Below are positions 24,055 through 36,493 of a stretch of 64,000 nt of DNA, piece after piece (position 1 is the first letter of the stretch; each line of letters opens with the position of its first letter). Position numbers and translations under genes: made by a program. A model generated the notes under the pieces. It had not been told where the DNA came from. It saw nothing but the letters and a program-made list of their open reading frames with translations, and searched no databases. The DNA is from Nyssa sinensis (taxonomy: Eukaryota; Streptophyta; Magnoliopsida; Cornales; Nyssaceae), in the NCBI GenBank assembly GCA_008638375.1, contig CM018051.1, forward strand, positions 30,129,344-30,193,343, read 5' to 3'.

Positions 24055-27000
24055 TGTCACATCCCCCAGACCCACCCTGTGCGGATTTGGGGCACGTGAC
24101 AAAGGCCAGTTAGGCACCCATCGGGTTTTATCAGTTTTTTTTTTTGAAAACAAAACCTCGACGGTAATCCTAACCACAGGCCATTCCGATCTAAATCCCA
24201 AGCATAATGCATTCAACATATATAATTTAAGCAGCGGAATTTTCACAAGAGAATGCATACATATATACTTGGCAGAGCATTCAGGATACATCATAGTCAG
24301 TCCTATCTTAATCAAGCTTACAAAACAGTTTCACTACAAAATGTCATAATTTGTTCAGTTACACAAAAAGTACAAAAATGGTATAGATTCACAAAAATGG
24401 GTTATCATTTTATCTGGGGGTCTCCAACATTTTCCCCCTAAGTTCTGGACCTGCTAAACCTGTCCATCTGAGAGTTCCCCTGAAATTATTAAAATAATGG
24501 AATGAGCTTTAAAAAGCCCAGTGAGTAACACAGATATCCAGGCAAGAGTTTCGAATTCAATCTTTGCTTAAATCACATGGTTAATTAAATTAGTTGGAAT
24601 TAATAGTTCAATAAATCCAAGTCAAATTCAATAGATCAAAACAGATAAACGGTTCAGAGTGCTAGCATATCAATCAGAAGTATAGTTAATCATTTGAGAA
24701 ACTAAAAACCATGTCATCGGTGATAAAAGCATGCATTTAAAACAATTGCATTTAAAACATATGGTATTCGAAACAATTTAGCAGATCAAGGAGCAGTAAC
24801 TAAACAGTGTCAGAAGTTACTCACCTTCAATATTCGAGTTTGAAGCTATGAACGGAGCCTTCCTCTTTTCTCCTTAAGCCTAAAACAATTTATAGAGATT
24901 TATCAACTCATGACCTTAGACTGAGTAAGTCTACCCTATGATGGGTTTCATGGAACTAACTTATAGTGGTTAGTTCATAGGTCTTACCTCTTAAGCATTT
25001 GGCTTAGGGTTTCAGTGTCTTCACACATTTATCGGTTCTGATTTTCATAATATGGACCTAATCATTGAGTTCGGAAGGTCGAAGAAAGTCAATTTAGACT
25101 CTCTCGGCTTTTAAATCTGGGTTCGGGTATGTCAGGGGTATTTTGGTCATTTTTGCCGTCACATAATTTTTGTCTCGGGTTCGTCATCTAATCATGTATA
25201 CAGTCTTACAAGTGTCAGGTCTACTACTGGTATCAGTTCCGTTGAAATCGGATTTCATTTGGGCCTTGTACAGGGTCAGGGGTATTATGGTAATTTCATA
25301 CATCATATTTTTTTCGGTACCTCATTTGCAGTCACGGACCTCACCATTGGACTCAGGAGGTCCGAGACAGTAGGAATACATATATAACTTATGATTTTTG
25401 GACAACGGACTAATTTGGAGTATTTAATTTAATTAAATGATTTTAATTAAATTAAATTAATTTTGGAATATATATAATATATATATTATTTTTGGCAGAA
25501 AAATGAATGGTCGAATAGGGTGGCACAGCGGACGCGTGCCACCTCCCTCTCCAATAGACACCACGTTCGAGTCCCATAAGGCGCAAAATGCGTCTTTTAT
25601 TTCTGGTTTATATTAAATATATAATATATATACATTCTGTCTCATAAGGGTCACACGTAGGTGGGTGGCCGAGTGGAAAGAAGGGGCGCGTGGGTTCTGG
25701 AGGTCAGGGGTTCGAAACCTCGTAGCCCCGTTTTTCCTTCCTTCCCTTTCTTTTCTTTTTTAAACGTATCAGTTTACACATATAACGCCGAAAACGACGC
25801 CGTCCCATTTAATTCGGTGGCGGTCCCGTTGTTTGACACATGTCCGAGTTGGCACGCGTGGGCTCGGGCAAGTTGGACGAGTTGACTCACCAACTCGTCG
25901 TCTTCTTCATCAATTATACACAGTGATGCCCTAATTTCTGCAGATCTTTAGCTTCTATTTCGTGAGTTTTAACACACGGTCTCTCTCTGTTTTTCACTCC
26001 AATGTGCTGTAAATGTGATTTCCATCAGTTTTGCATTCATAAACCAACAAGATATCATCTCAACCAGTGGGGGTAAACTACACAAACCGTGCCTGCAACT
26101 CGATACTACATCCTCATTTCTCGACCATTTCATGTGTGGTTTGAAGCTACGTGACCTACAGACCATAAGGATCAAGACCCTATCTTCATTTTTCAGTTTA
26201 GTCTCGAGTTTTAACGGATTGGATTTTAAACCCGTGGGTTCATTTCCAAATTCGTGGGGCTACAGTGAGTTCTGGAGTCGCGTAGGTAAATATATGAGAT
26301 ACTATTAGGGTCTATTTCAGGTCTCGACATGCAAAATCTCAAATGGTTATGGTCGAATCAGACTTGGTGTTTCCAAGCTTCATCAATGGAGGTTGGTTTC
26401 GGGTTTCATGGTTCTTGACCTATCCGAGACCTCCAACACACACAGTATGCTCCAACTAGCTCTTAGGGTCAAAAATAACCATGCATGCAGTCCATTTCTA
26501 TCAAACAGTTCCAAAATTTACAAAACAAGAATTGAAGATAAATTTAGAATTTTACCTTTAAGCAGTAGCAGTTCACACTCTTGGCTTGGTTCAGGCCTTT
26601 CCAAATGTCCCTCAAGCTTCTCAGTTCATGCACCGTGATCCTCAAGTCCCCCCTTGCACTTCAAATGACCAAATTTTCCTCAAACTCCCTTGCATGCAAA
26701 GCTTTCTCCCCCTCTCTCTCACTACACTCTCACACTCTCTCACAGTCCCTCACGTATGCACAAACACACTCACACAATTCTGTATTTTCAGAATTCTCTC
26801 AAAAGAGAATTTGATGCAAGTTAGGGCATTTATATATTATAGCTTCATATACATATAGGGCTATACACATATACATATATGTGAGTGTATCTCTGCCCTT
26901 AGTGGGGTTAGTGGCTGCTGACCTGATGGAGGTGATGGAGGGCTATGATGAAGGGAATGCATGCAAGGCCATTGGCCAATTTGGGTGGTGGCTTGGGCAA

Positions 27001-27442
27001 GATTATAGGTTATATACATATATTGCTGTATATATGCACAAAGTAACCAACAGCCTAGTTGGTAACTTTTTGGGACAGATTTTACCTACCTTGGTAGGTC
27101 AAGGGTTCAATTCCCCTTGGCCTCTCAAGTGACCATTTTCTCCCATTTTTCTGGTTAAGGCCCTGTTTGGTTGTCGCAGAATTCCAGTTTCACTGTTTTG
27201 GCCTTAACTCCCAATCCGTAACTCCTTTTTCAGTGCGGTTTCTTTCTGTCACTTCCTACTCAGAATATCTTTCATTAATCAAGGTCTAATGTCAGTTTTT
27301 ATTTTCTCGAGTTTCCCATAATTAACTAATTTGAGTTTTATCACTATTAAAAATAGACATTAAATTAGCTAAACCCGACATTTCATTTCCAAAACAGTTT
27401 TCAATACACAAAACATGCCAGTCAAGCAATTGGGGTGTTACA
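24055..27442 (-). repeat. Element D 5' LTR (3.39 kb)
   Basis: Bounded by TGTCACATCCCCC (24055) and GGGGTGTTACA (27442), followed by TSD ATTTC (27443-27447). It should hold the promoter for D transcription leftward; I cannot fix a start site. It carries the same antisense tRNA-like cassettes as the 3' LTR. Confidence 0.93.
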
Positions 27443-27447
27443 ATTTC

Positions 27448-28416
27448 CATGAGCCATATCCCTACTCATCTATTTCATATGAATAAAGTCAACTATATCA
27501 TTACACTCACCTGAATAGCCATGATCAATCCATTAGAACCTAAGTCTCCACATATTATTGCCATCAGATTCTCACTTGGGAATGCCTCTCAGCCTACTAG
27601 TATCATCTCCTTGTGCCTTCTAATCCAATGGAGATACAACCTGAAAAATGTTAAATAATGGAATGAGCTTAAACAAGCTTAGTGAGTAACATAGGTTCCT
27701 GCCATGGGTTTCAAAACCAGTTCATATATACATATGCATGCTCAAATGTAACTCAGATAGAACAATGCAGCTCAAGTAGAACAGATACAGCTCAAATAGA
27801 ACAGATACAGCTCAAAGTGCCTGAACCTTCCCCAGGCAGTGTGGGATGCCGCACAAGATAATCCGTCAGTCACCCACCCCACACATGGAGGCCCATGTCC
27901 CCACAGCACACTACCGGTCGGGGTCGGTATCAGAGCGGAACAGACAGGATTGAACGGATGCCGAATTCTGGGTGTCCCACAGAGCCAGCCATCCATCCAC
28001 TGATATACTCAATCCCGAGGGGCCCAAGACTCAACATGACAAGATAAACATGAATCAGACTCCAATAGCACAGACAAGTTAGAACAATAGACTCTAACAA
28101 AATTAGAACAGGAGATATCAAGAAGCAGGATAGAATCATGCCAGATGTAGTACAATACAAGGAATATGCATGAAAGCAAGTGCATTAAAACAATGCAGTG
28201 TATAAAATAGTTCAGCATATAAAGCAGTTTAGTATACAGAAAATATACACCAAGTCAGGAGTCCGAGTTACTCACAAACTTTATGCTTATCTCCATTCAT
28301 AGATATCCTCCAAATACGTTAGGTACCTCTATGCATATCCTAAACAATCATCATCCTGAATAATCATCATTAATTACAGAAACATCAGAATTTAACCATT
28401 TATATCTTATTCATCG
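27448..28416 (-). repeat. Element C, second segment
   Basis: Resumes the C LTR after D (CATGAGCC...) and runs to the insertion point of E; CATCG at 28412-28416 is E's left target copy. It is inversely homologous to part of E (about 31750-33440) but lacks E's 438-bp triplication. Short antisense frames here have no recognisable domain. Confidence 0.83.
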
Positions 28417-28735
28417 TGTAACACCCCAGACTTAATTATTAAATTATGTAATGAAAACTCTTTCTGAAATCTGATCTGACATTTAACTGTTTAAATTCAA
28501 CTGTTTAACACTGGCAAAACCCATGTTAGCTGATTTCAAAATTCTGAGAAACTGATTATTGACATTGAACCCTTGGACACTGAAGCTAACCTAACCAGGA
28601 GTTGACCGGAAGAAACCGCGTCGAAAAATAAGCTACAGAATGAAAGTTAGGTAGGAAACAGTGAAACTGCATTAATGCGCAGCCAAACAGGGCCTAAGCC
28701 CGAAGTATGGAAAATAACCAAAAATGTGGCCAAGA

Positions 28736-28797
28736 GGATTTGATCCCTTGACCAAATTGGGTAGAATTTGGTTTACCAAAAAATAACCAACTAGGCT
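28736..28797 (-). repeat. tRNA-like cassette in E (antisense)
   Basis: On the minus strand AGCCTAGTTGGTTA resembles an A box (28784-28797) and GGGATCAAATCC resembles a B box (28736-28747). It is antisense to E, like the D cassette at 18908-18970, with which it shares the A-box text AGCCTAGTTGGT. Confidence 0.45.
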
Positions 28798-30539
28798 AAT
28801 GGCACCTTTGTGTCAAACATACAAAGAAATGTATATAAACACAAATCTGATTAGACCACCTCCCAAGTGACCAATAGCCAAGCATGCAACACATCAGCCA
28901 TGCATCACCCTACACCCTATGCCATAGCCATCATGCCTATTATCCCATGATTACACCTTCCTCCCAACCAAATTGCATGCAATGCCATCATGCATTTGGG
29001 GAGATGAAACATCAAGAGAAAATATGATATGGATATACAATCTCCATATATGCATGGGGGGAAGAAAATCAGATCTGTATAGAGAGCTTTGTGCACTGAT
29101 CTATAGAGAGAGAGAGTCCTAGAGAGAGAGTGAGATGATGGTGTCCATGGCTTGTGTATACAACTTTGTATGCATGTATACGTGGAGCAATGGGTGTAAC
29201 CATGGAGATGCCCTATGGAGGAAGAGGAGGACTGAGCATTCTGACTGAACTGAGGCAACCAGTGAGGTCTTGCCTGAACCAAGCCATGAAGAAAGGAAGC
29301 CACCGAACCAAGGTAAACCAACCAAACTGCCATAATTTTTCTGTTTAAATCTGGAATTGTTTCTGATATTTTTAAGCTATATGAACCGTATATATATGTT
29401 CCTGTGAGACCTTGGAATTGTTCTGAATCAATTGGGACAGTCGGATAAGCCTAGAAACCCAAAACTGTAACAAAACCGCCATTAACGGCCTTCTTGTAAC
29501 AGGTCTGATCCGACCTCCATAAAACTGAAATTTGATGGTCTAGAACTGATCTAGACCTTTCTAGGACCCCATAAATACTGACCCGCGACTTGGAAACACA
29601 TGGGAAGACCCTCAAAACCGAACCTATTGTCTCCGCCGTTGGAGCCCAAACTCGTAAATAAGCTTGTAAACTGAAAATCAACAATGGGATATTGATCCCC
29701 ATGGACATACGGTCACAACCAACCAAGAATCATGAAGTTTGGTTGAGAAATAGGGCCACACGACCGAACTGAAAACCTGCACAATAATCGGTTATACAGA
29801 GCTTGATCCTTAGATTCGAAGCTCAAAATCGATGCCAGATCGTTGGTCTCACATACAGGAATGTTTTGGAATCAAAACATGTTGAGAAATCTGCCTGAAA
29901 CTTCACGAAATTAAGAAATTGTGAAACCTGTAAATTAGGGCAACGGACGGGGAAAAGTTGGGGACGATGGAGTTGACTCACCAACTCGTTCGAGTTAGGC
30001 CGAGTCGACTCGGACACGTGTCGAGCCAGGGTGTGCCACCGCATTAATCGGAATGACACCGTTTAAGCCTAACCATGTTAATTTAAATCGAATTCCGGCC
30101 TGTTTGGTTCTTCGGTTAAGAAATGTAAAATCAGGGTTTAGGATAACCTGAATACGGATAAGGGCCAAATTGAGGTTAACTGGAATATGCTATTCCGGTT
30201 TTCTAAAGGTCACTGAACCGGCTGGTTTTCTGAATTTTGGACCGGTTCAACAGTTTAACCCTAGAACCCTATGGTTTGAACCCCTAAATTATGTTATTAT
30301 GTTTTGACCCCTGAAGTCTTCTGATAATACAGTTTGACCCCAACAGTTTTTGAATATTGTACTGTGGCCCAGATTTTGGAAAAATTGTACATTTAAGCCC
30401 CTGGTAAATTAATTAAATAATAAAATAATTATTTTAATTATTTTATTAAATGGGTAAAATTACAATTCTACCCCTGGACATTAAATGGGTCAAATGAAGT
30501 CCAAATTAAGTAAGTGAATAGTGTATTCCCACTATTTCA

Positions 30540-31680
30540 GGCATTCCGGACTCAATGGTGGAGTCCGATTTAGGAAATTATGTACCGAAAAATACAGACC
30601 TGTAAGTGACAAATGACTGTACTACCCCTAAGGGTACCCAGGCCCAAATAAAAATAAAAGACAGTCTATTCTGATTATGTCGGGCATTCTGGACTCAACG
30701 GTGAAGTCCGTTAAATGAACTGAAGTCCCGAAAAATACAGACACATAAATTGTAAAATGACTGAACTGCCCCTAGTGATACCCAGGGCCAATTAAACATA
30801 AAGATAGTCCAAGTTAACTATGTCGGACACTCTAGACCCAATGGTAAGGTCCATTTTATGAACTGAGGTGCCGAAAAATATGACGCATGAAATTACCAAA
30901 ATACCCCTGATACTGTACGAAGCCCAAATGAAGTCCGATTGGGACGAAATTGATACCGATAGAAGCCCAGATACTGGTGAAACTGTAAACATGATTAAAT
31001 GATGATTCGGAGTCAGAATCTTACAAAACGTAAAATGACCAAAATACCCCTGAGCATAGTAAGTGCAAAGTAGAGGTGGAATAAAGGTCAAACTAATCTG
31101 ATAAATTATCATAAGGATAATTACGAACACTGAAGGGCAAAATAAGACTCCGGAACAGTTAACGCGTAAAACGAGAAATCACTAATGTGTCCCGATGACC
31201 AAAAGCAGATACTAAATGAAGTCCAAAGGACTTCAAAAATTATATCTAAGATATGTGAACTATTCTAAGGACCACGATAGGGTCCGGGACAAGAATGGAC
31301 AAATTACCATTTTGCCCCTAAGGCTAAATAATCACTTAACTGATAGCGATTCAAGTCTAAAAGACTTAGAACTTCATGTATACGATATATGGGATATTCT
31401 GAGAACCGCAACTGGGTCTGGGGCAAGAATGACAAAATTACCATTTTGCCCCTATCGTTAAAATAAGAACCTAACTGATACCGATTGGAGTCTAAAAGAC
31501 GTAGAACTTTATATTTAAGATATAAAGACTATTCTGAGGGCCTTGACAGGGCCCGGGGCAAGAGTGATAAAATGACCGTTTTGCCCCTAAGGCTGAAGAA
31601 GTAACTGACTGATAACGATTGAAGTCTAAATGACTTGGGTTATAATCCTGATGACTGCTAAGCCTAATTTAAGAATGAAA
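30540..31680 (+). repeat. Degenerate ~120-bp module array in E U3
   Basis: Successive units combine a GGACTCAATGGTGGAGTCC-like motif (30550, 30690, 30830) with CGAAAAATACAGAC and an ATGACC...TGCCCCTA motif. From about 31230 a variant unit repeats (TTACCATTTTGCCCCTA, CTGATAGCGATT, AGTCTAAAAGACTTAG). Related modules occur once to several times in nearly every LTR of the window. Confidence 0.7.
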
Positions 31681-31890
31681 TAGCCCCGGATGAAACCCGA
31701 TGAGAGGGCGATAGGCTACTAGGCTATCTTAGGTAAACCGATAGACACCTAAGATGACAAATAAGGCCTGAATGGATGAATTCTGATCTGTCTGTGATTG
31801 ATGATGATTATTCAGGACATACATGGAAATGCCTGACGTACTTGGAGGTTATCGGATTGTTTGTGCAAGGAGATAACCATAATAGTTTGT

Positions 31891-33190
31891 GAGTAACCCT
31901 GACTCCTGAATTGGTGTATAAGTACACTGTCTAGTTACTGTATTTTAAAATACTGTACTGTACTATTTTATCTGATACACTAATTTCCTGCTCTTACCCA
32001 AATGCATGATCTTTACTCTGTCTGGCTTCTCTGTTCTGTACTGAAATCGCTGTTTTAAACTGGTTCTGAAAGAACAACTGACTCTTGGTACCATTTCAGT
32101 CTTGAGCGCTATACGAGCATACCGCACTGTTTAATCTGTGCATACTGTACTGTTTATACTGTTATATTGTTCTGCTCTGCTCATTACTGATTTGTTCTGT
32201 TATTCTGATGTTTCAACTGATCTGTTCTGTTACTCTGATGTTTCAACTGATCTGTTCTGTTACCCTCATGTTTTAACTGTACTCCTGTTTTAATACTATT
32301 TCAAATGAACGTATTTAACTATCTTAGTGAGTAACCCTGACTCCTGAATTGGTGTATAAGTACACTGTCTAGTTACTGTATTTTAAAATACTGTACTGTA
32401 CTGTTTTATCTGATACACTGATTTCATGCTCTTACCCAAATGCATGATCTTTACTCTGTTTGGCTTCTCTGTTCTGTACTGAAATCGCTGTTTTAAACTG
32501 GTTCTGAAAGAAAAACTGACTCTTGGTACCATTTCAGTCTTGAGCGCTATACGAGCATACCGCACTGTTTAATCTGTGCATACTGTACTGTTTATACTGT
32601 TATACTGTTCTGCTCTTCTCATTACTGATCTGTTCTGTTACTCTGATGTTTCAACTGATCTGTTCTGTTACTCTGATGTTTCAATTGATCTGTTCTGTTA
32701 CCCTGATGTTTTAACTGTACTCCTGTTTTAATACTGTTTCAAATGAACGTATTTAACTATCTTAGTGAGTAACCTTGACTCCTGAATTGGTGTATAAGTA
32801 CACTGTCTAGTTACTGTATTTTAAAATACTGTACTGTATTGTTTTATCTGATACACTGATTTCATGCTCTTACCCAAATGCATGATCTTTACTCTGTCTG
32901 GCTTCTCTGTTCTGTACTGAAATCGCTGTTTTAAACTGGTTCTGAATGAACAACTGACTCCTGGTACCACTTCAGTCTTGAGCACTATATGAGCATACTG
33001 CACTGTTTAATCTGTGCATATTGTACTGTTTATTCTGTTATACTATTCTGCTCTGCTCATTACTGATCTGTTCTGTTACTCTGATGTTTTAACTGATCTG
33101 TTCTGTTACTCTGATGTTTCAACTAATCTGTTCTGTTACCTTGATGTTTTAACTGCATTTTCGTCTTGAATACTGTTTCAACTGAACTAC
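31891..33190 (+). repeat. 438-bp tandem triplication in E
   Basis: GAGTAACC(C/T)TGACTCCTG starts at 31891, 32329 and 32767, exactly 438 bp apart; the third unit is slightly short. The units are nearly identical. Each contains about three copies of a ~30-bp subrepeat (CTGATCTGTTCTGTTACTCT) and the palindrome-like TATTTTAAAATACTGTACTG. The duplicate antisense frames 32383-32565 and 32821-33003 are by-products. Confidence 0.92.
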
Positions 33191-33734
33191 CCTTGTGCTT
33201 TGTAAACAAGAAATGGATTTGAAACCCTTGACAGGGAACCTGTGTTACTCATTGGGCTTTTCGAAGCTCACCCCATTCCCTAACATTTTTCAGGAAATGA
33301 TATCTGTTGGATCTGATGGCACTGATCTGTGGAGACTAGATTATTGAGGATTGAATCTGTTTAATCGGGTGAGTGATGTAATACGACTAACTTGACTGAT
33401 ATGTACTAGATATAGACATGGCTCATGGATTTAAACGGTACTCTAGAGATTATAGTTCTGCTCTGTTGTTATATGTCGAATTATAGATATGCTCTGAGGT
33501 TAGAATTGTTAGCTGTTGGATTTTAGACTTGCTCTGTGTGATACATATCCTACGGTGGATACATGAGTTGCATTCCCTTGACAAAAAGTTTTTAAATTCC
33601 GCTGCATCTGACCCTACAGTCGGCGTGCAATTCACTAGAAAGTTCAGAAATTACCTTTGGTTGGTCGCGTGGCGGCTGACTGGCATCACGTCCTCGACAT
33701 CCGCGTAGGGTGGGGTTCGGGATGTGACACTTCG

Positions 33735-35051
33735 GCTTAGGCGTCTATCGGGTCACCTAGGATAACCTAATGGCCTATTACCCTTTCACTAGTTTCAACT
33801 GAGGCTATTATATTCTTTTAATTAAGCTTAGTAGCTATAAGGATTATAATCTAAATCATTTAGACCTCAGATTTAATATAAATTCTATATTCCTTGATCT
33901 CATTAAAATATTTGCTGGCTGCTTTATTCGTGTTGAATTTTAATATCAATTTCCATGTCCCTTAGTTTGCCTCTTCAGTTTCATACATAACAAGCATCTA
34001 TCAAATTCCACCCAATTAATAACAACGGTTTGCCAACAACGAAATTCTAAAATAGAGAGAGAACGAGTTCTTAATACAGAAGAAACAGAGCACAAAAATC
34101 TTACCTTGATTCCACCACTCTTTTATGTATCCTCTTTTGTGCTCTTTCAGACCAGACTTCAAAAGTTGAAACCAATCGATCAAATTGGTCTGACAGATGT
34201 TGGCCATCCGTAAACCAGCCAGTTACATTGGCTTCTTCAACCTGTTCCCAATAAGACCATTTTCAATTGCTGCAAGCAATTCAAAACCCATAGCGCCAAT
34301 CAATCCAGGTGAATATAACCCATTGCAGAAGCTTCACCTCTGGAATTATTTTGCGCAAGCACCTACGCATCTCCTCATAGAACCTTGATGCATTAGCTTC
34401 TCAAGCTTCTTGCACTTAACTGCTATAAGGGTCTGTAAATGGTGATTGACCACCTCCTGTTTCACTCTTCAGTACTTCAAGCTCTTCCCCTTTTTACTAT
34501 TGAGAGAAACCAGACTCCTCGAATCCATAAAACTGCCTGAATTCCTATGCATTGTAACAAGATCCTCCATCATAAGCTACCCAAGTCTTTTTATTGCTTC
34601 AGTCATGCTAATATACTGCCTAACAACGTCCTTCAATCAGCATCATTAAAATCATCTGCTGCTTTTCTCTCTATCCACCAAGGTTAGTGCACAACTGCCA
34701 CAGTAGGTTTGTAACAGCAGCTCCGATTGCTGCTATAACAACAGTCCTAATTGCTGTTGCTTTCCTTCCCTACTGTATTTCAGTCCCTTAAACTCACTGA
34801 ACTGGAGCAGCCAGCAGAACAAAGGAGACTACACCGTGTAATCCACTCCAAAACCCAATTTAAACAAATCATCAAACCCAAATCCCTCAATTGGACAACT
34901 ACACAAGTTTCCAATTCAACCGATATTACTGCCCCTAAATTGCTAAATTCCCCTGTTGTGGTAAGACCACTGCCAATTCCCTCAACAGTTGCTGCCCCTA
35001 ATATCCAACTGTATCAATCCCTGAACAGCCGTAATGGCTACACAACACAAC

Positions 35052-35094
<43 letters not shown>

Positions 35095-36488
35095 GCACCG
35101 TTACCTAATTCGAACAAGCCCAACACCAACACCTGTATCGCAACCCCTGTAGCAGCAGTCTCAAAATCTCAAATTCAAAATGCAACCTTCAGCTTCCCTT
35201 TTCCTTCGATCAGCAACATGGGTCACCTGCGCCATCCGAACACTGCTCTTCCAGCCATGCCACACCGCTACACAATCAACGCATCAAACGCGATCCTCGC
35301 GATACCTATCTTCAACACCACCATCATCGCCCCCTCTGCACCGCTATACAACACACATGCATATGCACATATACTTTGCAAACTTCTCCAAATCTCCATC
35401 CCCTACTGTCGCAATATCATCATCGCCCCAATAGAGCAGCTCACTCCACCATATTCCCCGTTGCAACAGCTGCCTGCAACGGCCTCCATTTCCTTTGTTT
35501 TCTTACCAAACAAAACAACAGTAACAACGGCACAAAAAATGCATAAAAATCCCAAATTCAGGTATAAAAATCGGCTACTTCAAATCTGAAATCAACATGA
35601 ACTAGCCCATCCAATTGGAAGGCAGGTGCTGTCGCACCGCTGCTGTTGCAGCTCCCTCTCTGCTACGACATCACTCTCTTTTTCCCCCCAATTTTCCTAC
35701 AGAGATATGTATATATATTCCTGCTGCACCTACCAGAGAATTCTAGAATTCTCTCCGCACCGCCTCTCTCTTCTTTCTTTTGCTTCGGCTCTTTTTCTCT
35801 TCTTCAGCCCCTATTAATCACGTGTTCTTGTTGCTATCTATGGATCAATATGTGTCATATAAGATATTATTTTTTATATGGATATGGATATCACACGTCT
35901 CCCTTCCTCCAACAGTTTCTTCTTGAAGCTTCTACATTCTTTCTCTATTATATATATAATTATATGAAGCTGCCCCTTTTGACCGTGCTTCCAGCAGCTT
36001 CTTTGAAGCTTTAACATATGTCATATACTAACATATTTTTAAAGATGATCTATTATATATTTTATGTGACATGTATATTATATATATTATTATCTATTTT
36101 ATGTTTGTTACATAACATTTATATGTCATGTACAATATATATACCATGGCCATATTTATTTCATATACAGGTATAATTTATATTTTTACCGTATTAATAT
36201 TTTATTTCATAAAATATTAATTTATTGAATAATATAGAATCTGCCTTAAAACTGAAACTTGGTATCGTAATTATTTATTTTCACATAATTTTATAATTAA
36301 TTATTCGTATCAGTATCATTTATTTATTTTGATACTCGGTCGACTGGGTTAATTAATTTCCCGAACATATGTCATTTTTATATCTGAGGGCATTAAGTCT
36401 CGTTATAGCTTACCGTATTTGAGTTATTTCAAATTATTAACGTCAAAGGAATACAATCTGGATTATGTCAGATTTTGGGGCTATTACA
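33735..36488 (-). repeat. Element C, third segment (5' end of LTR)
   Basis: Resumes C after E and ends GGGGCTATTACA at 36488. The start (ACCCGATAGACGCC on the minus strand) is the inverse of E near 31720. It includes an AT run at 35055-35090. Several 60-130 codon frames occur at 34751-36014, none with a recognisable domain; they are Ser/Pro/Thr-rich from CT-rich DNA and I reject them as genes. Confidence 0.82.
35055..35090. repeat. (AT)n microsatellite
   Basis: About 36 bases of AT dinucleotides inside element C. Confidence 0.95.
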
Positions 36489-36493
36489 TATAA

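Larger units (their letters stand above)
15907..27442 (-). mobile_element. Element D: complete chromodomain Ty3/gypsy (Tekay/Del-like) retrotransposon
   Basis: Complete 11.5 kb element on the minus strand: 5' LTR 24055-27442, primer-binding site 24037-24048, gag-pol 23865 to 19348, polypurine tract 19299-19311, 3' LTR 15907-19298, TSD ATTTC at 15902-15906 and 27443-27447. The gene order gag, protease, RT, RNase H, integrase, chromodomain defines Ty3/gypsy. The long LTRs, single frame, initiator-Met primer site and C-terminal chromodomain point to the Tekay (Del) group of chromoviruses, which insert in heterochromatin. The LTRs differ at about two dozen sites in 3.39 kb by eye, so insertion is recent. 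One in-frame UAG interrupts pol; everything else looks intact. Confidence 0.93.
28417..33729 (+). mobile_element. Element E: solo LTR, plus strand (5.3 kb)
   Basis: It begins TGTAACACCCCAG (28417), ends GGTTCGGGATGTGACA (33729), and is flanked by CATCG (28412-28416) and CTTCG (33730-33734), a TSD with one mismatch. No internal region or coding is present. Its unusual length is explained by a 438-bp unit present three times (31891-33190) and a U3 array (30540-31680). It belongs to the family of C and is inserted within C in inverse orientation. Confidence 0.85.
15591..36488 (-). mobile_element. Element C: solo LTR (4.04 kb), split by D and E
   Basis: It begins TGTCACATCCCGCACCCC (15591), ends GGGGCTATTACA (36488), and is flanked by TATAA at 15586-15590 and 36489-36493. 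Its own sequence is 15591-15906, 27448-28416 and 33735-36488. No internal coding is present, so it is a solo LTR. It belongs to the family of E but in the opposite orientation. E's uninterrupted text near 33421-33450 (GAGTACCGTTTAAATCCATGAG) confirms the join across the D insertion. Confidence 0.88.

Noticed and set aside
34751..36014. Several overlapping frames of 60-133 codons as candidate host genes
   Set aside because: They lie inside solo LTR C, are Ser/Thr/Pro-rich from CT-rich DNA, include an AT microsatellite and show no domain.
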